This document shows, piece after piece, positions 1 to 10,510 of a stretch of 64,000 nt of DNA. Source of the DNA: Cichorium intybus (lineage: Eukaryota; Streptophyta; Magnoliopsida; Asterales; Asteraceae); the NCBI GenBank assembly GCA_023525715.1, contig CM042013.1, positions 69,908,494 to 69,972,493 on the forward strand. The letters run 5' to 3'. The position numbers and the translations under genes are program-made. The notes under the pieces are model-generated. The model searched no databases and was not told the DNA's origin. It saw nothing but the letters and a program-made list of their open reading frames with translations. Each line of letters opens with the position of its first letter. Positions within the stretch are counted from its first letter, which is position 1.

Positions 1-900
1 CAAACTAACAATTAGAACCAAACTTTTAATATTATTATAAAAAACTTTGATAAATTTTAAAAGTGTCGCTATCATACTTTTGTGACTATATTAAGCTTTG
101 TTACCACACAAAAATTATGGATGCTGATCATCCGAAGATCAGCAATTTTCCCTGGTATACCAGCGAAACAGAAGGGGGTTTTCATCTGCAATTTTCCATG
201 GCTAAGTATTGTAGGACTTACACGGGTTTTCATAGTTCCAAAGCATGATTCATGAGCATTCTTCTGCAACAATAACGAACAAGTCCCAAAGCATCAAAAG
301 CATCTATAAATGGAAATTAACATTAAGGAATTAACATATATAAATGGGAATTAACATTAAGGTTCCTAAATTTCGACACAACCATATATAAATTTCGACA
401 TGCTAATTGCTAAGTGAGGCCTGACATGCTAAATTTCGACACAACCATATATAAATGGGAATTAACATTAAGGTTCCTAAATAAAGTCCAAAGTCTTGAA
501 ATTGGTCCACTGTTTCCACGGATGGAAGTGGAAACTTATTGTGGAAGGACCAATTCAATCGACGGTCCTACTGTGGATTGTGGACGAGTTCAAGACTCAC
601 CAGCAACAAATCTGAATCACACACCAAGCGAGAATCGTGTTCAACAGTTCAACATTTGAGTTTGGAATACGTATTAATGATTACCGGTAGCGTCGTTATC
701 GTCGGTGGCCGGATGATTGACGACAAAGACGATGGCTGCTGGGGAAGACGGAAGATCCACGACCGACGGGAGTGGGAAGCGGCGATTGAGGAATTCGAGA
801 TGCATATAACCCTAGTTACAGACTCGCAATTTTTGGGCATTAGATATAGCGGGTTAATGTTCAATTTTTTTGGAATTAGCGGGAGTTGAAAATTTTAATT
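1..900. other. Unassigned flanking DNA
   Basis: I see no supportable gene here. Short open frames exist on both strands but none shows a recognisable motif or splice structure. The segment holds the local direct repeat described separately and is followed by a gcggttt-rich transposon-end-like stretch. Confidence 0.5.
335..482. repeat. Local direct repeat of about 36 bp
   Basis: A sequence beginning catatataaatgggaatt occurs at 335-371 and again at 446-482, a spacing of 111 bases. A second motif, aaatttcgacacaacc, is duplicated at 367 and 430 in an overlapping arrangement. This looks like a local duplication followed by slippage. No transposon ends are evident around it. Confidence 0.7.
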
Positions 901-983
901 TAAAACTTGTGTTTTTTTTTTCAGCTCTAGACACCAGTTAATTTATTATATATTATATAAAATTTAAATATATAATAAATTTT

Positions 984-1170
984 GCGGTGCGGTTTAGGTA
1001 AATTTGCGCGGTTTTTCAAGCTAAAACCGCACCGCACCATACTTTGCGGTTGCGGTTTTTGCGGTTTCGGTTTTTTGCGATTTTTTGCTGTTTTGCGGTT
1101 TTGCGGTAGCGGTAAATGCGGTTTTTGGCGCGGTTTCGGTTTTCGGTTCAGTTTTTGCTCAGCCCTAGCC
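984..1170. mobile_element. hAT-like terminal region (gcggtttt repeats)
   Basis: The stretch is built of degenerate gcggttt and its complement aaaccgc, and ends with ttttgctcagccctag. The reverse complement, CTAGGGCTGAGCAAAA, is the kind of terminus seen on plant hAT-type non-autonomous elements followed by aaaccgc-rich subterminal repeats. I could not pair it with a second terminus or an 8-bp duplication, so the class is an inference from the motif style. The open frame across it is low-complexity and not a gene. Confidence 0.4.
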
Positions 1171-1397
1171 TAAATGGCTCGACTTTGTAGGCTTTGGCTA
1201 TTTGCTTTTTGCCACTGCAGAACACAACATAGCAATTAAATTAGAATATTACAATAAATGAGAGGACATTGTCATTCCCTATATATAGCCTATTTTTTAA
1301 GTTTTATTGGTTGAGACTTGAGATGGAGCCCAAAATGTTACATTTGCATAATTTAGACTTATAATTATGGCCAATTTTCACTACTACAAAAAAGGGC

Positions 1398-1870
1398 ATT
1401 GCCGACGGCCCAAACCGTCGCTAATCTGTCGCTAATGGGTTTCATCGACGATATTGCAACGGAAAAATTCTGTCGTTGAATTCACGTCGCTGATTTTTAG
1501 CGACAGATTTTCCGACGGGTATGACAAAATTACCGACAACTTTTTGCCGTCGGTAATTAGCAACGGATTACTGACGGATTACATTAGTAACACATCACCG
1601 ACGGCCAAAAGGGTAGTGGCATTAGTAACGAATCACCGACGGATTATATTTGTAACGGATTACCGACATATTATATTGTAACGGATTGCCGACAGATTTT
1701 ATTTGTAACGAATTACCGACGGATTTTATTTGTAACGCATTACGAACGGATTTTATTTGTAACGCATTACCGACGATTTTATTTGTAACGCATTACTGAC
1801 GAAAATATATTTTGCAGCATATTACCAATGAATTTTTTTCTTTCCCTAGACCGTCCGTAAATAGCATTTC
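1398..1870. repeat. CACTA left subterminal repeat array
   Basis: More than ten degenerate copies of aacggattaccgacgga, in mixed spacing, follow the left terminus. In this superfamily such subterminal motifs are binding sites for the accessory transposition protein. The matching array at the right end is in the opposite orientation. Confidence 0.75.
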
Positions 1871-4077
1871 GAAAATGATTAAAATTCATAGAATTGAGAA
1901 TTTTTTCTATATCTAAAAACACATAATCTAAAACAATATTCATCAAATTCAAATTTTAAAACCAATAAATCCATAAATTTCAATTACACAGTCCACAAAT
2001 TTCAAATACATAGCTTGGATCTGATGATTCTACCCCATAAACTCACTATGCTCCCATACTTCTCGCTCATTGCTTTCTCATGTGTCCTACAATTTACCAA
2101 AAACAACATAATGGTTAGAAAACAATTAAATACATCAATTTTATATATATTAACATAACCAAAAGCATTTAATTGTTCTTAAACTTGATTAACATATTAA
2201 CATAACCAAAAGCGGGTCAAGTTTAGAGCAAATGTAAAAAAGTTATTATTGCTGACAGCAAAAACCGAAAAGAGGGCCCATCACTATACCTTGTTATCCA
2301 ATTACAAACTGGATAGAAATCTAATCAAACGCTTTCAAATCCCACCACCACCCCTTCTCGCTTTTTCCACCTACAACAACTTCTTTATTACTCAACTGGA
2401 CAAGACTTGTAAAGTAAAACTAGAGTAAATTACACTTTTGGTCCCTGTGGTTTACCCCAGTTTTCACTTTAAGTCCAACTTTTCAAATTTCACGCTGATG
2501 GTCTCTATGGTGGCCAAAATCTTGCAGTTTTGGTCCTTCGGCCAGGTAAAAATACTAAAATGCCCTTTTTAAATTCTTTTTCATTTTTCTTTTAATTTAA
2601 TAAATAATAAATTAAAAGAAATTAAAAAGGGAATTTTAGTCTTTTTACCTGGCCAAATGACCAAAACTACAAGATTTTGGCCACCACAGAGACCATCAGC
2701 GTGAAATTTGAAAAGTTGGACTTAGAGTGAAAACGGGGTAAACTGTAACGCCAAAACTTATTTTATTATGTAATTATAATAAAAAGGGCAAAATGGTCAT
2801 TTTACCTACAAAGGGTAATTTGGTCTTTTTGACAGAAAAGGACTTGTATTGTAATAATATTTTGAGTCTTGGACTTAAAATGTTATAAAAATCTGATTTG
2901 GTCATAAATTGTGCAAATTGTGGCAAAAGTTTGAGAAATACAACTTCAAGGACCAAAGTGTAATTTCTGGAAGTATATAAGAAAGACTTGTGTGCAGATT
3001 TTGGGAGTTACGGGACTGAAATCCTTGAACGATTTCTGCAAAAATTGTGAAGAGTTCTTGAAGATTTGGAGCTTGCAACTTGATTTTGGCTTCAAAGGGT
3101 ATAATTGGAAGCTTTGGAGGTAAGTTTCTTCATGTTCTTGATTGTTAATCTTGATGAGTTGTGTAGGACTCAAAAACTGCAATTGCAGCCATGATCATGT
3201 GGTTAAAATGATGAAATACTTCCATTAAGTCATGCTAAAAAGGACTTAATTCAAGAAAATGGAAGTAGGTTGCTATTGTTCAAGAATTGGGATTTTGATC
3301 AAGAACCCTAGATGATGAGTTCTTGGGATAAACTTGGTTCTAATGGATTAAGATGAGTTCTAGATGCTATAATGACTGAAAGAAATCATTAGAAGCAAGT
3401 AGAATTCAATAATTTCGGTTTTTGGACTAAAATTGTGAAAACGGGAAAATTGGAAATGGAATTCAATTTGATCAAATTATGGTTAAAAACTTGTTATTAG
3501 TCAAAGGTTTTGGTCTTGGAACATTTCCTTGTGATTAAGTCGAGCAATAAGTGCTTAACAAGAGGAAAATGGGATTTTTAACACCAAAATTGGACCACAC
3601 TGCCTGGAGTCGCAGGGATCGCGACGCGACCCAGGGGTCGATCGCGACCCGATCTCGCGGCAGAGAGCATTTTGGCCTTTGTTAAAATTTGGTCAATTTT
3701 CCAACTTTGATTTCAATGCTAGGCTTATCCGATTGACCTGAAACTTTAAACATAGGTCTAATATGTTGTGAAACTTCATGGAAAATTATCGGAATACGAA
3801 TACGATCTCCCGAAAGTACTGTAGCGGAATACGCGTATTTCGGGACGTGTATTAAATTTTTATACCAATGGTTAATGCTTGGAATTAGTCTTATATTAGA
3901 CTCTTGTGCATTAGAACCAACTGAAATGGTATATTAACCTATAATCATTGTGAAATGAATTGATTTATAGGTACGGGACAAAATCCTACGGATTTCATTT
4001 CAAGGCAAGAAACGACTAAAGCTAATAGTAGCAAGCTTTCAGGTGAGTAATCTTGATTATATCTAGTATGATATATT

Positions 4078-4335
4078 GGTGCAGCCTTGTTGGCTAAGAT
4101 TACTATCTTTGATATTAAATGGTGCGGTCTTAAAACCATGATTTTGGGTTATTGAACCCAAGCCGGTGCGGCCTTCGGGCTATGTCTCCGATGCGGCCTT
4201 CGGGCTATGACTCCGGTGCGGCCTTCGGGCTATGTCTCCGATGCGGCCTTCGGGCTATGATTTGGTGCGGCCTTCGGGCTATGATATTAGATGCGGCCTT
4301 TATGGCTATGATTACGGTGCGGTCAGTGATGACCA
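4078..4335 (+). repeat. Tandem hairpin array with cUUCGg loops
   Basis: Units have the form g(g/a)tgc, then a short inverted repeat, then (t)atg. Five consecutive units carry gccttcgggc (4171-4180, 4196-4205, 4221-4230, 4246-4255, 4270-4279), a stem closed by the very stable C(UUCG)G tetraloop. Neighbouring units keep the structure but change the bases: agcc/ggct at 4083-4095, ggt/acc at 4126-4137, gcc/ggc with loop tttat at 4296-4306, and ggtca/tgacc with loop gtga at 4321-4334. A 7-bp hairpin (ttgggtt/aacccaa) lies at 4144-4161. The open frame through the array is incidental. Confidence 0.8.
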
Positions 4336-4408
4336 TGACTTTTGGGACAGAAATTGTTTAAGAGTTTAATTGTTGTTATTCTCTTGTATATGTTTATCTG
4401 TTTGCTTG

Positions 4409-4435
4409 ATTACTCATTGGGCTTTGTAGCTCACG
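4409..4435 (+). promoter_or_regulatory. ATTACTCA hairpin of LTR family 1
   Basis: ATTACTCA is followed by a stem gggct (4419-4423), loop ttgt, stem agctc (4428-4432), then ACG. The same arrangement with a different stem (gagac/gtctc) occurs in two other LTR families in this window at 22188-22213, 27098-27124 and 31336-31361. This suggests a conserved RNA or DNA structure. Its function is unknown to me. Confidence 0.6.
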
Positions 4436-4840
4436 GATTGTTTGATATGTCCCTGCAGGTGAGCGTGACCCTGCTAAGGGAAAAGACAAAGTCCGTGACT
4501 GAGGATTTAGTGATGAAGTAACGACCCGGCTTGAAGAATGTATAATATTTATGTATTGTACTTCGTGATACACTTGTACTCGTATTTTGTTAACTAATAC
4601 CCCATACTCATGGTTTTTATTGTAAAATATTTGGTTTGAAAAACAAAAATTTTTGGGGTGTTTTTGTTAATAAGTCGGGTGTTACATAAACCACAGGGAC
4701 CAAAAGTGTAATTTACTCGTAAAACTATTTTCATTACAAGGGCATTATCGTCTTTTGCATAGACGATAGATTTATACCAAGTCCTTGTCCCACATTTTTA
4801 GATAAGAATGAAGATTGAAGAGTATCTTACCAGAAGATTT

Positions 4841-5206
4841 TCACTTTCTGTACAGTATGTCGCAATGACCCGGGCGGTACAACAACACAATCGTGGTGAT
4901 TTACGCTTACGCCCCCGGTGTCACATGAGCTACGGTCAAGATACACAACACGAATGGGTACCCCTAGTGCGTCAGATAAGGCTGTAATGTGGACATGGTT
5001 GCTTTCTTCACCCATTGGTTCCACTGATGTCTTGCAAAACTGTAGATTTATTTAAAGAGTACATTTTATAAAGTTTGATATGAAAGAATAAGGTGAAAGT
5101 AGGATGCTATAATAGACGAACCTGCTCCACGGTTGTGTTTGATAAACCGAATATGAAGGGTTCAAAGAATTCTGAGTGTTTTCTTATTTCTCCTGAGGTC
5201 ACGAAT
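4841..5206 (-). pseudogene. Otubain-like (OTU cysteine protease) C-terminal fragment
   Basis: Two minus-strand exons with GT/AG borders, 5122-5206 and about 4841-5039, read FVTSGEIRKHSEFFEPF, then FCKTSVEPMGEES, HITALSDALG, RVVYLDRSSCD and NHHD. These match the C-terminal half of plant otubain-like ubiquitin thioesterases as I know the family. The conserved end YRPGHCDILY, which holds the catalytic histidine, follows NHHD only in another frame. A deletion of roughly 15-20 codons, with a frameshift, lies near 4875. The N-terminal part with the catalytic cysteine is absent. The fragment retains introns, so it came from genomic DNA and not from an mRNA copy. It lies inside the CACTA element, directly downstream of NUP188-like exons on the same strand. 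Confidence 0.8.
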
Positions 5207-5718
5207 CTGAAAAAGATCACAACTGGAAAATAGATTCTGTTAGATGACATGATATAACATAGCAACTTGTACTGTGTTTATTGTTTAATGTACACTGGAC
5301 TGAGAGAAAAAGACACAAATGCCCTCCTCATCTTCAAAATTGAAAAAAGGCAAAGGAATCTTGGTCAGTACTTTTGTAAATGGATATGTTGAGTGGTTAA
5401 TAAAAGTTTAAAATTATGAAATGGCTTTGCCATCATAAAGAATTAAATATATAAAAAGCCAAACCTCACCCCGATAGATTTCTCCAAGAATATTCAATAT
5501 CAACTTGAGATTATTGTCCTCTAACTACCACAAAATTGTCACCATAAATGAATATTGAATATGCAAAAAAACAAAGTCTTTGTTAATGAACCAAAAGAAA
5601 TGCATATGAAACTAGTCAACACTAATGATAGAAAAGTCCTCAATACACTACGAGAGCCAGCAATTGGGCCCTACCACAATTCAATGATGTTAATTACTAA
5701 AACAACAAAAGAAATTTT

Positions 5719-5719
5719 A

Positions 5720-5751
<32 letters not shown>
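5719..5751. repeat. (AAT)n microsatellite
   Basis: About ten perfect aat units. It lies just outside the NUP188-like exon ending at 5764, in the presumed intron between the two captured gene parts. Confidence 0.9.
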
Positions 5752-5752
<1 letters not shown>

Positions 5753-5763
5753 GAATGTCTTAC

Positions 5764-7124
5764 CTCTGAAAAAGAATATCTAAAACCAAATTGTCTTCTG
5801 TAAGCATCTCTTCGGCCCACAATGAAAATACATCCACATCCTGCAAAAAAGTCAAAGACTTGACTTTATTTATGTATTCATAAGGACTTGACATTTTTTA
5901 GGGTTCATAATGGCGATGAGCTTACCATGGTTTCAGGATAAGTGGCCGACAATAGAGTCTCAATAACAGATAATAATTTGCTTTCTAGTCCTCCAGAAAT
6001 GAGCCTTGACATCACCTCTTTAAAACTTTGATATGCTTTTGAGTCATCTTAACATACACTAAACCAAAAGCATGATTAAATATAGTGTATATAAATAAGT
6101 TCATTATATAATGATTAGCATTTATTTGAGCCAAATGAAAGTGAAGAACAAAACAAGAAGTTAGGAAAAAGGGCATTGTGAACTTACAGGATAGCATGAG
6201 AATTTGACGGGTACACTTCAACACACACTGTCGCTCAATGTAGTACTGAAGCATAACCTTCTTGACAATAGGAAAGAAGAAAACCAGGGGTACAAAAGTC
6301 AAAATGAATGCTCATTTGTAGTTGATTTTTGACCATGTTAACTAATTTTTGTGGACAGCTTAAGTCTAACTAGACATACAATATGCAAACAATAAATATA
6401 ATGGCATCATAATCTTAACCCAAGTCTTGAACTCCCTGGACTGTTTAACTTATTGGTGCAGCCGTTAAATCTATGCTAAATGACTATTTTTCCCTCATCT
6501 CCTTCATTTCTTTTATCTCTTTTATCCTCTTTATCTTTCTTCAATGAAAACTCTATAAATATTCATCATCTCCTTCATCTTGATGTTCTTATTGGTTCCA
6601 TTTATTGTTACAATATGTTCTTAACAGGTTTTAAAATGAAGGAGATGATAATATTTATAGACTTTGCATTGAAGAAGATGAAGAGGATGAAATAAACGAA
6701 GGGGATGAGGGCAAAATAGTCATTTAACAGAAGACTTAACGGTTGCATAATTAAGTTAAACGGTCCAGAGACAAATCTTGCAAGTTGCAACATAATAAAC
6801 TTCAAAAGGAGAACATGTGCAACAAATGAAACATCTAGAGTCTAGCAATAACTTTTGATATACCATGGAGACGAGTTGTAATTTACTCTTGTCAAGACAA
6901 ATAAGCTATATCTTTGTGAATACTATTAGAATGTAGAATTACTTTGTGAATACTATTAGAATGTAGCTTTCTATGTACATGTGTCATAAATGACTTCGTA
7001 CGTACAAAAATAATAAGAAAAAGAAGGAACTAACCAAATGAAGTGGCTCGAGAGCTACAAGATCGGATGAGTCATGTTTACATGATCTTTCAACAAGTAT
7101 GTAAGATTTCACTTCATCCAAACA
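5764..7124 (-). pseudogene. NUP188-like nucleoporin N-terminal exons, captured
   Basis: Four minus-strand blocks with intron-like GT/AG borders are 7035-7124, 6188-6260, 5926-6047 and 5764-5840. They read LDEVKSYILVERS, LQYYIERQCVLKCTRQIL, RLISGGLESKLLSVIETLLS and DVDVFSLWAEEMLTEDN. From memory these resemble the N-terminal part of plant NUP188, a scaffold nucleoporin. I could not run a search. The last block ends where the reading frame passes in phase into the first otubain-like exon at 5206, so splicing would make a fused frame. A foldback element (6432-6772) sits in the intron between the first two blocks. No start codon exon is identified. Its presence in the CACTA and its partial extent mark it as a captured fragment. 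Confidence 0.6.
6432..6772. mobile_element. Foldback MITE, about 341 bp
   Basis: The arm starting ctccctggactgtttaac at 6432 pairs with the arm ending gttaaacggtccagagac at 6772. The inverted similarity extends far inwards, including gaaggagatgat and its complement, so almost the whole unit is a hairpin. Flanks aagtcttgaa and aaatcttgca differ at two positions and may be a decayed 9-10 bp duplication, which would suggest a MULE-type origin. It lies in an intron of the NUP188-like fragment. Confidence 0.65.
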
Positions 7125-8440
7125 CTGCAACAAATGCAAATTCATATAATTTCCACATCAAATTCAAACTAAACTTAAGTATTAAGTATGAACTCTGATG
7201 TGTTCAATCCTTTTGAAGAAGAAAAAAAGAGTAGCGTCGTTCTACATGAAGAAAACCACCGGGATCAAATGAAAAGTTGAATCCGATCAAATTACATTAG
7301 AGATTTGTAGAATTAATACCATCCAAAGAGCAAGAAATTAACCCTTTATGGATGAAACAACATCAAGATCGGGCATATACTGATACCATACTTGATTCAG
7401 GTAAGTACAATTTCATTTCCATCCAAAATGAAAATGCAAACTGTTAAAATTAATAACAATAAGAACCAGGAAATTACCTGAAAATTTCAAGTACTTATCA
7501 TGCGTATGATGATCCAATCTGCAGTGGTTCGTAATTCTACGTATGTAAAACTGATTAATAACGAGAAGGTCCAATATATGTGAACAAACAATATGCTGGT
7601 TTGAAAAAGAGTGTTTGAACATTCTCAGAAACAAATTCGACGTCCAAAACCGTAAAATCGCACCGGACCAGGAGATACTACAAGCTTAGATAATAACGAG
7701 TAGCAGAAAATCATATATGAATTTAGGTTTCAATTGTCGGTCTTTGTTGATTGGAAACATCGAAATAAGCTCAGATAATAACGAGTAGCAGAAGTGATTA
7801 CCTAATCAAAGCTTCAATTAGGAAATTTAGGGCTTCATACTTTGGATCACGGTACTGAAGTGAGTGAGGGAGAAAGTGGTGGTCGTTGATGCGGTACCAG
7901 CACCAGGAAGGAAGGCCAATCGATTACGAAAGGTGAGGTAAATATGGTGGTGGTGCTCGATGCAGGTACTGAACAGAGGAAAGGGAGGCGAGGTCTGTGT
8001 GTGTAATGAAGATGTGAGGAGGAGCGTCAACGGGAGGGGTTGGAGCGACGCCGGTGGACCGGTGAGAGGAGGTGTTGTACTGCTGGTGGAGCGACGCCGG
8101 TGGTGATGGCTTGTTGCGTACTCTGGTGCTCTCTTCACTCTTGGGTTGATATTACGGAACCGGGTTAATAAGTTTCAGTCCATTGATGTTACGGAATGGC
8201 TTTCGGCCTATTGATATTACGGAACCGGGTTAGTTTAACGTCAATTTCTTGTATTTCATTATGTGTTTTAAATTTTAGCTTAGGGAAACAATTAAAATTG
8301 GATGTTTAATTAACTAAGTTTAATCAAAATAAATTTAAATCATCTTAAATTATTTAAATCATCTTAAATTTTGTTCTTTTTATATATATAAAAAGGCGAT
8401 AGATTTATCACATTTTATCGTTACTTGTTTCAATTTTCAT
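7125..8440. other. CACTA interior without a supported gene
   Basis: Captured genomic sequence is likely to continue here because the character is exon/intron-like. A 103-codon minus-strand frame (7827-8138) is rich in Ser, Thr, Pro and His and looks more like untranslated leader than protein. I recognise no domain. The right subterminal CACTA repeats begin at about 8440. Confidence 0.35.
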
Positions 8441-8877
8441 AATTGGTGATTTCAAATTTGTTGAATTATGTTGGTAAACCGTCGGTAATATAACGAATTT
8501 CCAACGGAACATCACCAACAGAATACCGACGGATTATGAATTTGTTGAATGTTGTCGGTAAACTGTCGGTAATATTGTAACGGATTACCGACGGACCGTT
8601 GGTAAAATTATGATATTTCAAAATAGATAACATTTTCACCAACGGATTACCGACGGAATCTAAATTTGTTGAATTCCGTTGGTAAATCGTCGGTAATATG
8701 GTAACGGATTTCCAACAGACCGTCTTCTGTCCCTAAACCGTAGCAAAAATGTTGCTAAAATCTTGTAAGTTAGGTTTTCCCGATACGTTGGAAGTCCGTC
8801 GGTAAATCGTCGCTTTTTGCAACGGATTTTTTCCGTCGCTAAATTTTTGTTGCTAATACCCCTATTTTCTAGTAGTG
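8440..8877. repeat. CACTA right subterminal repeat array
   Basis: Repeated variants of ggtaaaccgtcggtaat and aacggattaccgacgg run to the right terminus, mirroring the left array at 1398-1870. Confidence 0.75.
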
Positions 8878-10011
8878 TTTTTTTCTAAAACATTCAGCAT
8901 GCCAACATTTTCTTGGTAAAAAGTGCAAGGAATTTCACCGTTTTGTTGGATAATTTCGTATTTATTTCCAACTGAATTAAATGTTGGTTGGTTTACACAA
9001 AATTGTTCATAATATTACAAGTTTTGCTTTTTTTTTTTTTTTTTCTAAATGGTGAAATGGATTGTTTCACTATGAACTATAACGCTTTTATTCACTAAGC
9101 AAAAATTAAAATTGTTTTCACTATTTTTTTATTATTTCTATAAATTTGTGAAGTCTACCATAAACTATGAAGTATAATAGTTTCATTAATAAACTTTAAT
9201 AGGAAACTGTGTGAAGTTTGGGACTGCCAAAGAAGACACAAGAACTTTCAATGAGGAACTTCATCAAATACTTTGTAGGCATAACAAACAAGTTAGATTT
9301 ACTAACAGAAACAAGTTAGATTTAGGCATTTAGCAACCAAAAAAGTAACTTTTGCAAGAATATTATGCAACTAAACTTTAAAGCGTGATAAAAAATGGGG
9401 TACGCATGATAAAAAAAATACAAATGATCTAACGGTAAGAATCATGGAAATTATGTTCGAAGTTCAGAAAATATATAAAGGGATGCGCATGATAAAACTA
9501 ATGGATGGACAAAAATGTGTAGGACCATAGAATTTTTGAAGATGATAGATGTACAAATTATACCATGGCTGTTAGAGGTCTCGTATTTAGCTACATTTGA
9601 TGGAAAGTATTTCCCTTTAAGTTGATTTAAGAGTAGCTTATGCTCGACTTCTGTTTACTGCTTTCCACTAATAGAGTATTCTGTAGCTAGGAGTTTTCTG
9701 TTACAGGTCTCAAGATTATGTAACTTAAGAGCAACAAAATCACCTCGACCTAATCTTTTTCACCGGATACAAACATGAATTTTTCGTCATATCAAACAAA
9801 GTTTTGTAAATTCTACAAGCATAATTCTACTCATCCACAATCCAAGTATGTAGATCAGGAAAGGAAAGCCTAACTAATCCAAGGCTTCTACATTGGATTG
9901 AACTCATGAGTCATGGAAATGCACAGAAATGTAAACAAACAGCATCTATCATAAAAACTAAATGAAACACCACTTTCAATAACCAGCTGATTCTTGATTG
10001 AGAAGAGATGG
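8878..10011. other. Intergenic DNA, nothing recognised
   Basis: AT-rich sequence with a poly-T run near 9029-9044. I find no convincing open frame, terminal repeat or RNA gene. The copia element at 10012 is inserted at its right edge. Confidence 0.5.
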
Positions 10012-10337
10012 TGTTAGGATCGAGACACTTAGCATACGAACACTAAACTCACACACTCAACTCACAAATTAAGAACACAAGAATTTAACGTGGTTCGGTC
10101 CAAAAATGACCTACGTCCACGGCGGATAACTAGGAATGTTTTATTGCTCTGTGTTTTTGTGTTGTGTGGTACATAAATCTCTTCAACTGAAGCTCTATTT
10201 ATATGTGTAAGCAATTAATGTGAAATGAAGAACTTGGAATGAGGCTACCAAACTTATTAGGCTACCAACCATTCACCAACTCTTCAAACTTCACCAACCT
10301 TTGACTAAATCTTCAAAAGCTTCATATTTACCTAACA
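10012..10337 (-). repeat. 3' LTR of copia copy 1
   Basis: It is 326 bp long, TG...CA on the element strand. The polypurine tract AAGTGGGAGATT abuts it at 10338-10349. It differs from its partner at three sites. Confidence 0.95.
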
Positions 10338-10349
10338 ATCTCCCACTTG
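10338..10349 (-). other. Polypurine tract of copia copy 1
   Basis: Read on the minus strand it is AAGTGGGAGATT directly before the 3' LTR, the expected plus-strand primer. Confidence 0.8.
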
Positions 10350-10510
10350 AAGATTTTGAACAACGTAGTCTTTCTCTACCGTCCAATTGTTGCAACAATT
10401 CTTCAATCTCTCACTTGAAGCCATAGAACAATTTTCACCTGCGCTTCAACTGTGCATTCCGAAAAAACACTTTTGATCTTAGCTCTTTCCTAGTTACCCT
10501 GGCCTTCTCT

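Larger units (their letters stand above)
2744..4686 (+). mobile_element. Solo LTR of a Ty3/gypsy-like retrotransposon (family 1)
   Basis: The unit begins TGTAACGCC and ends GGTGTTACA, with a perfect 5-bp duplication TAAAC at 2739-2743 and 4687-4691. There is one LTR copy only and no internal domain, so it is a solo LTR left by recombination. Within it are a CG-rich patch (about 3600-3662), two or three splice-donor-like sites (AGGTAAGT near 3118, AGGTGAGT near 4041, CAGGTGAG near 4457) and a tandem array of hairpins (4078-4335). The general plan matches the LTRs at 19838 and 24846, but most of the sequence differs. Confidence 0.85.
2423..4718. mobile_element. MULE-like foldback element split by a solo LTR
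   Basis: The element starts gagtaaattacacttttgg at 2423 and ends with the inverted form at 4718. It is flanked by a perfect 9-bp duplication, GTAAAACTA (2414-2422 and 4719-4727), the length typical of Mutator-like elements. Without the solo LTR at 2744-4686 it is about 348 bp and almost entirely palindromic. The left arm (2423-2590) pairs with the right arm (2620-2743 plus 4687-4718). It codes for nothing and lies inside the larger CACTA. Confidence 0.85.
1379..8877. mobile_element. Complete CACTA transposon with captured gene exons
   Basis: The left end reads CACTACTACAAAAAAGGG at 1379. The right end, read inwards on the minus strand, is CACTACTAGAAAATAGGG, finishing at 8877. TTT at 1376-1378 and at 8878-8880 fits the 3-bp target duplication of the family. 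Both ends carry dense subterminal repeats of the type aacggattaccgacgg. No transposase frame is visible, so the element is non-autonomous. The interior holds a foldback element with a nested solo LTR (2423-4718), a second foldback (6432-6772), and minus-strand exons resembling NUP188 and otubain. This makes it a gene-capturing CACTA about 7.5 kb long. Confidence 0.85.

Noticed and set aside
4078..4335. CRISPR-like spaced repeat
   Set aside because: Plant nuclear context, variable repeats with no unique spacers, and no cas genes.
4152..4361. Open frame of CGLRAM-type repeats
   Set aside because: It runs through the hairpin array. Paired stem changes argue for structure in nucleic acid and not for a peptide.
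7827..8138. 103-codon minus-strand frame rich in Thr, Ser and His
   Set aside because: Low-complexity, no conserved motif. More likely a captured untranslated leader than a protein.
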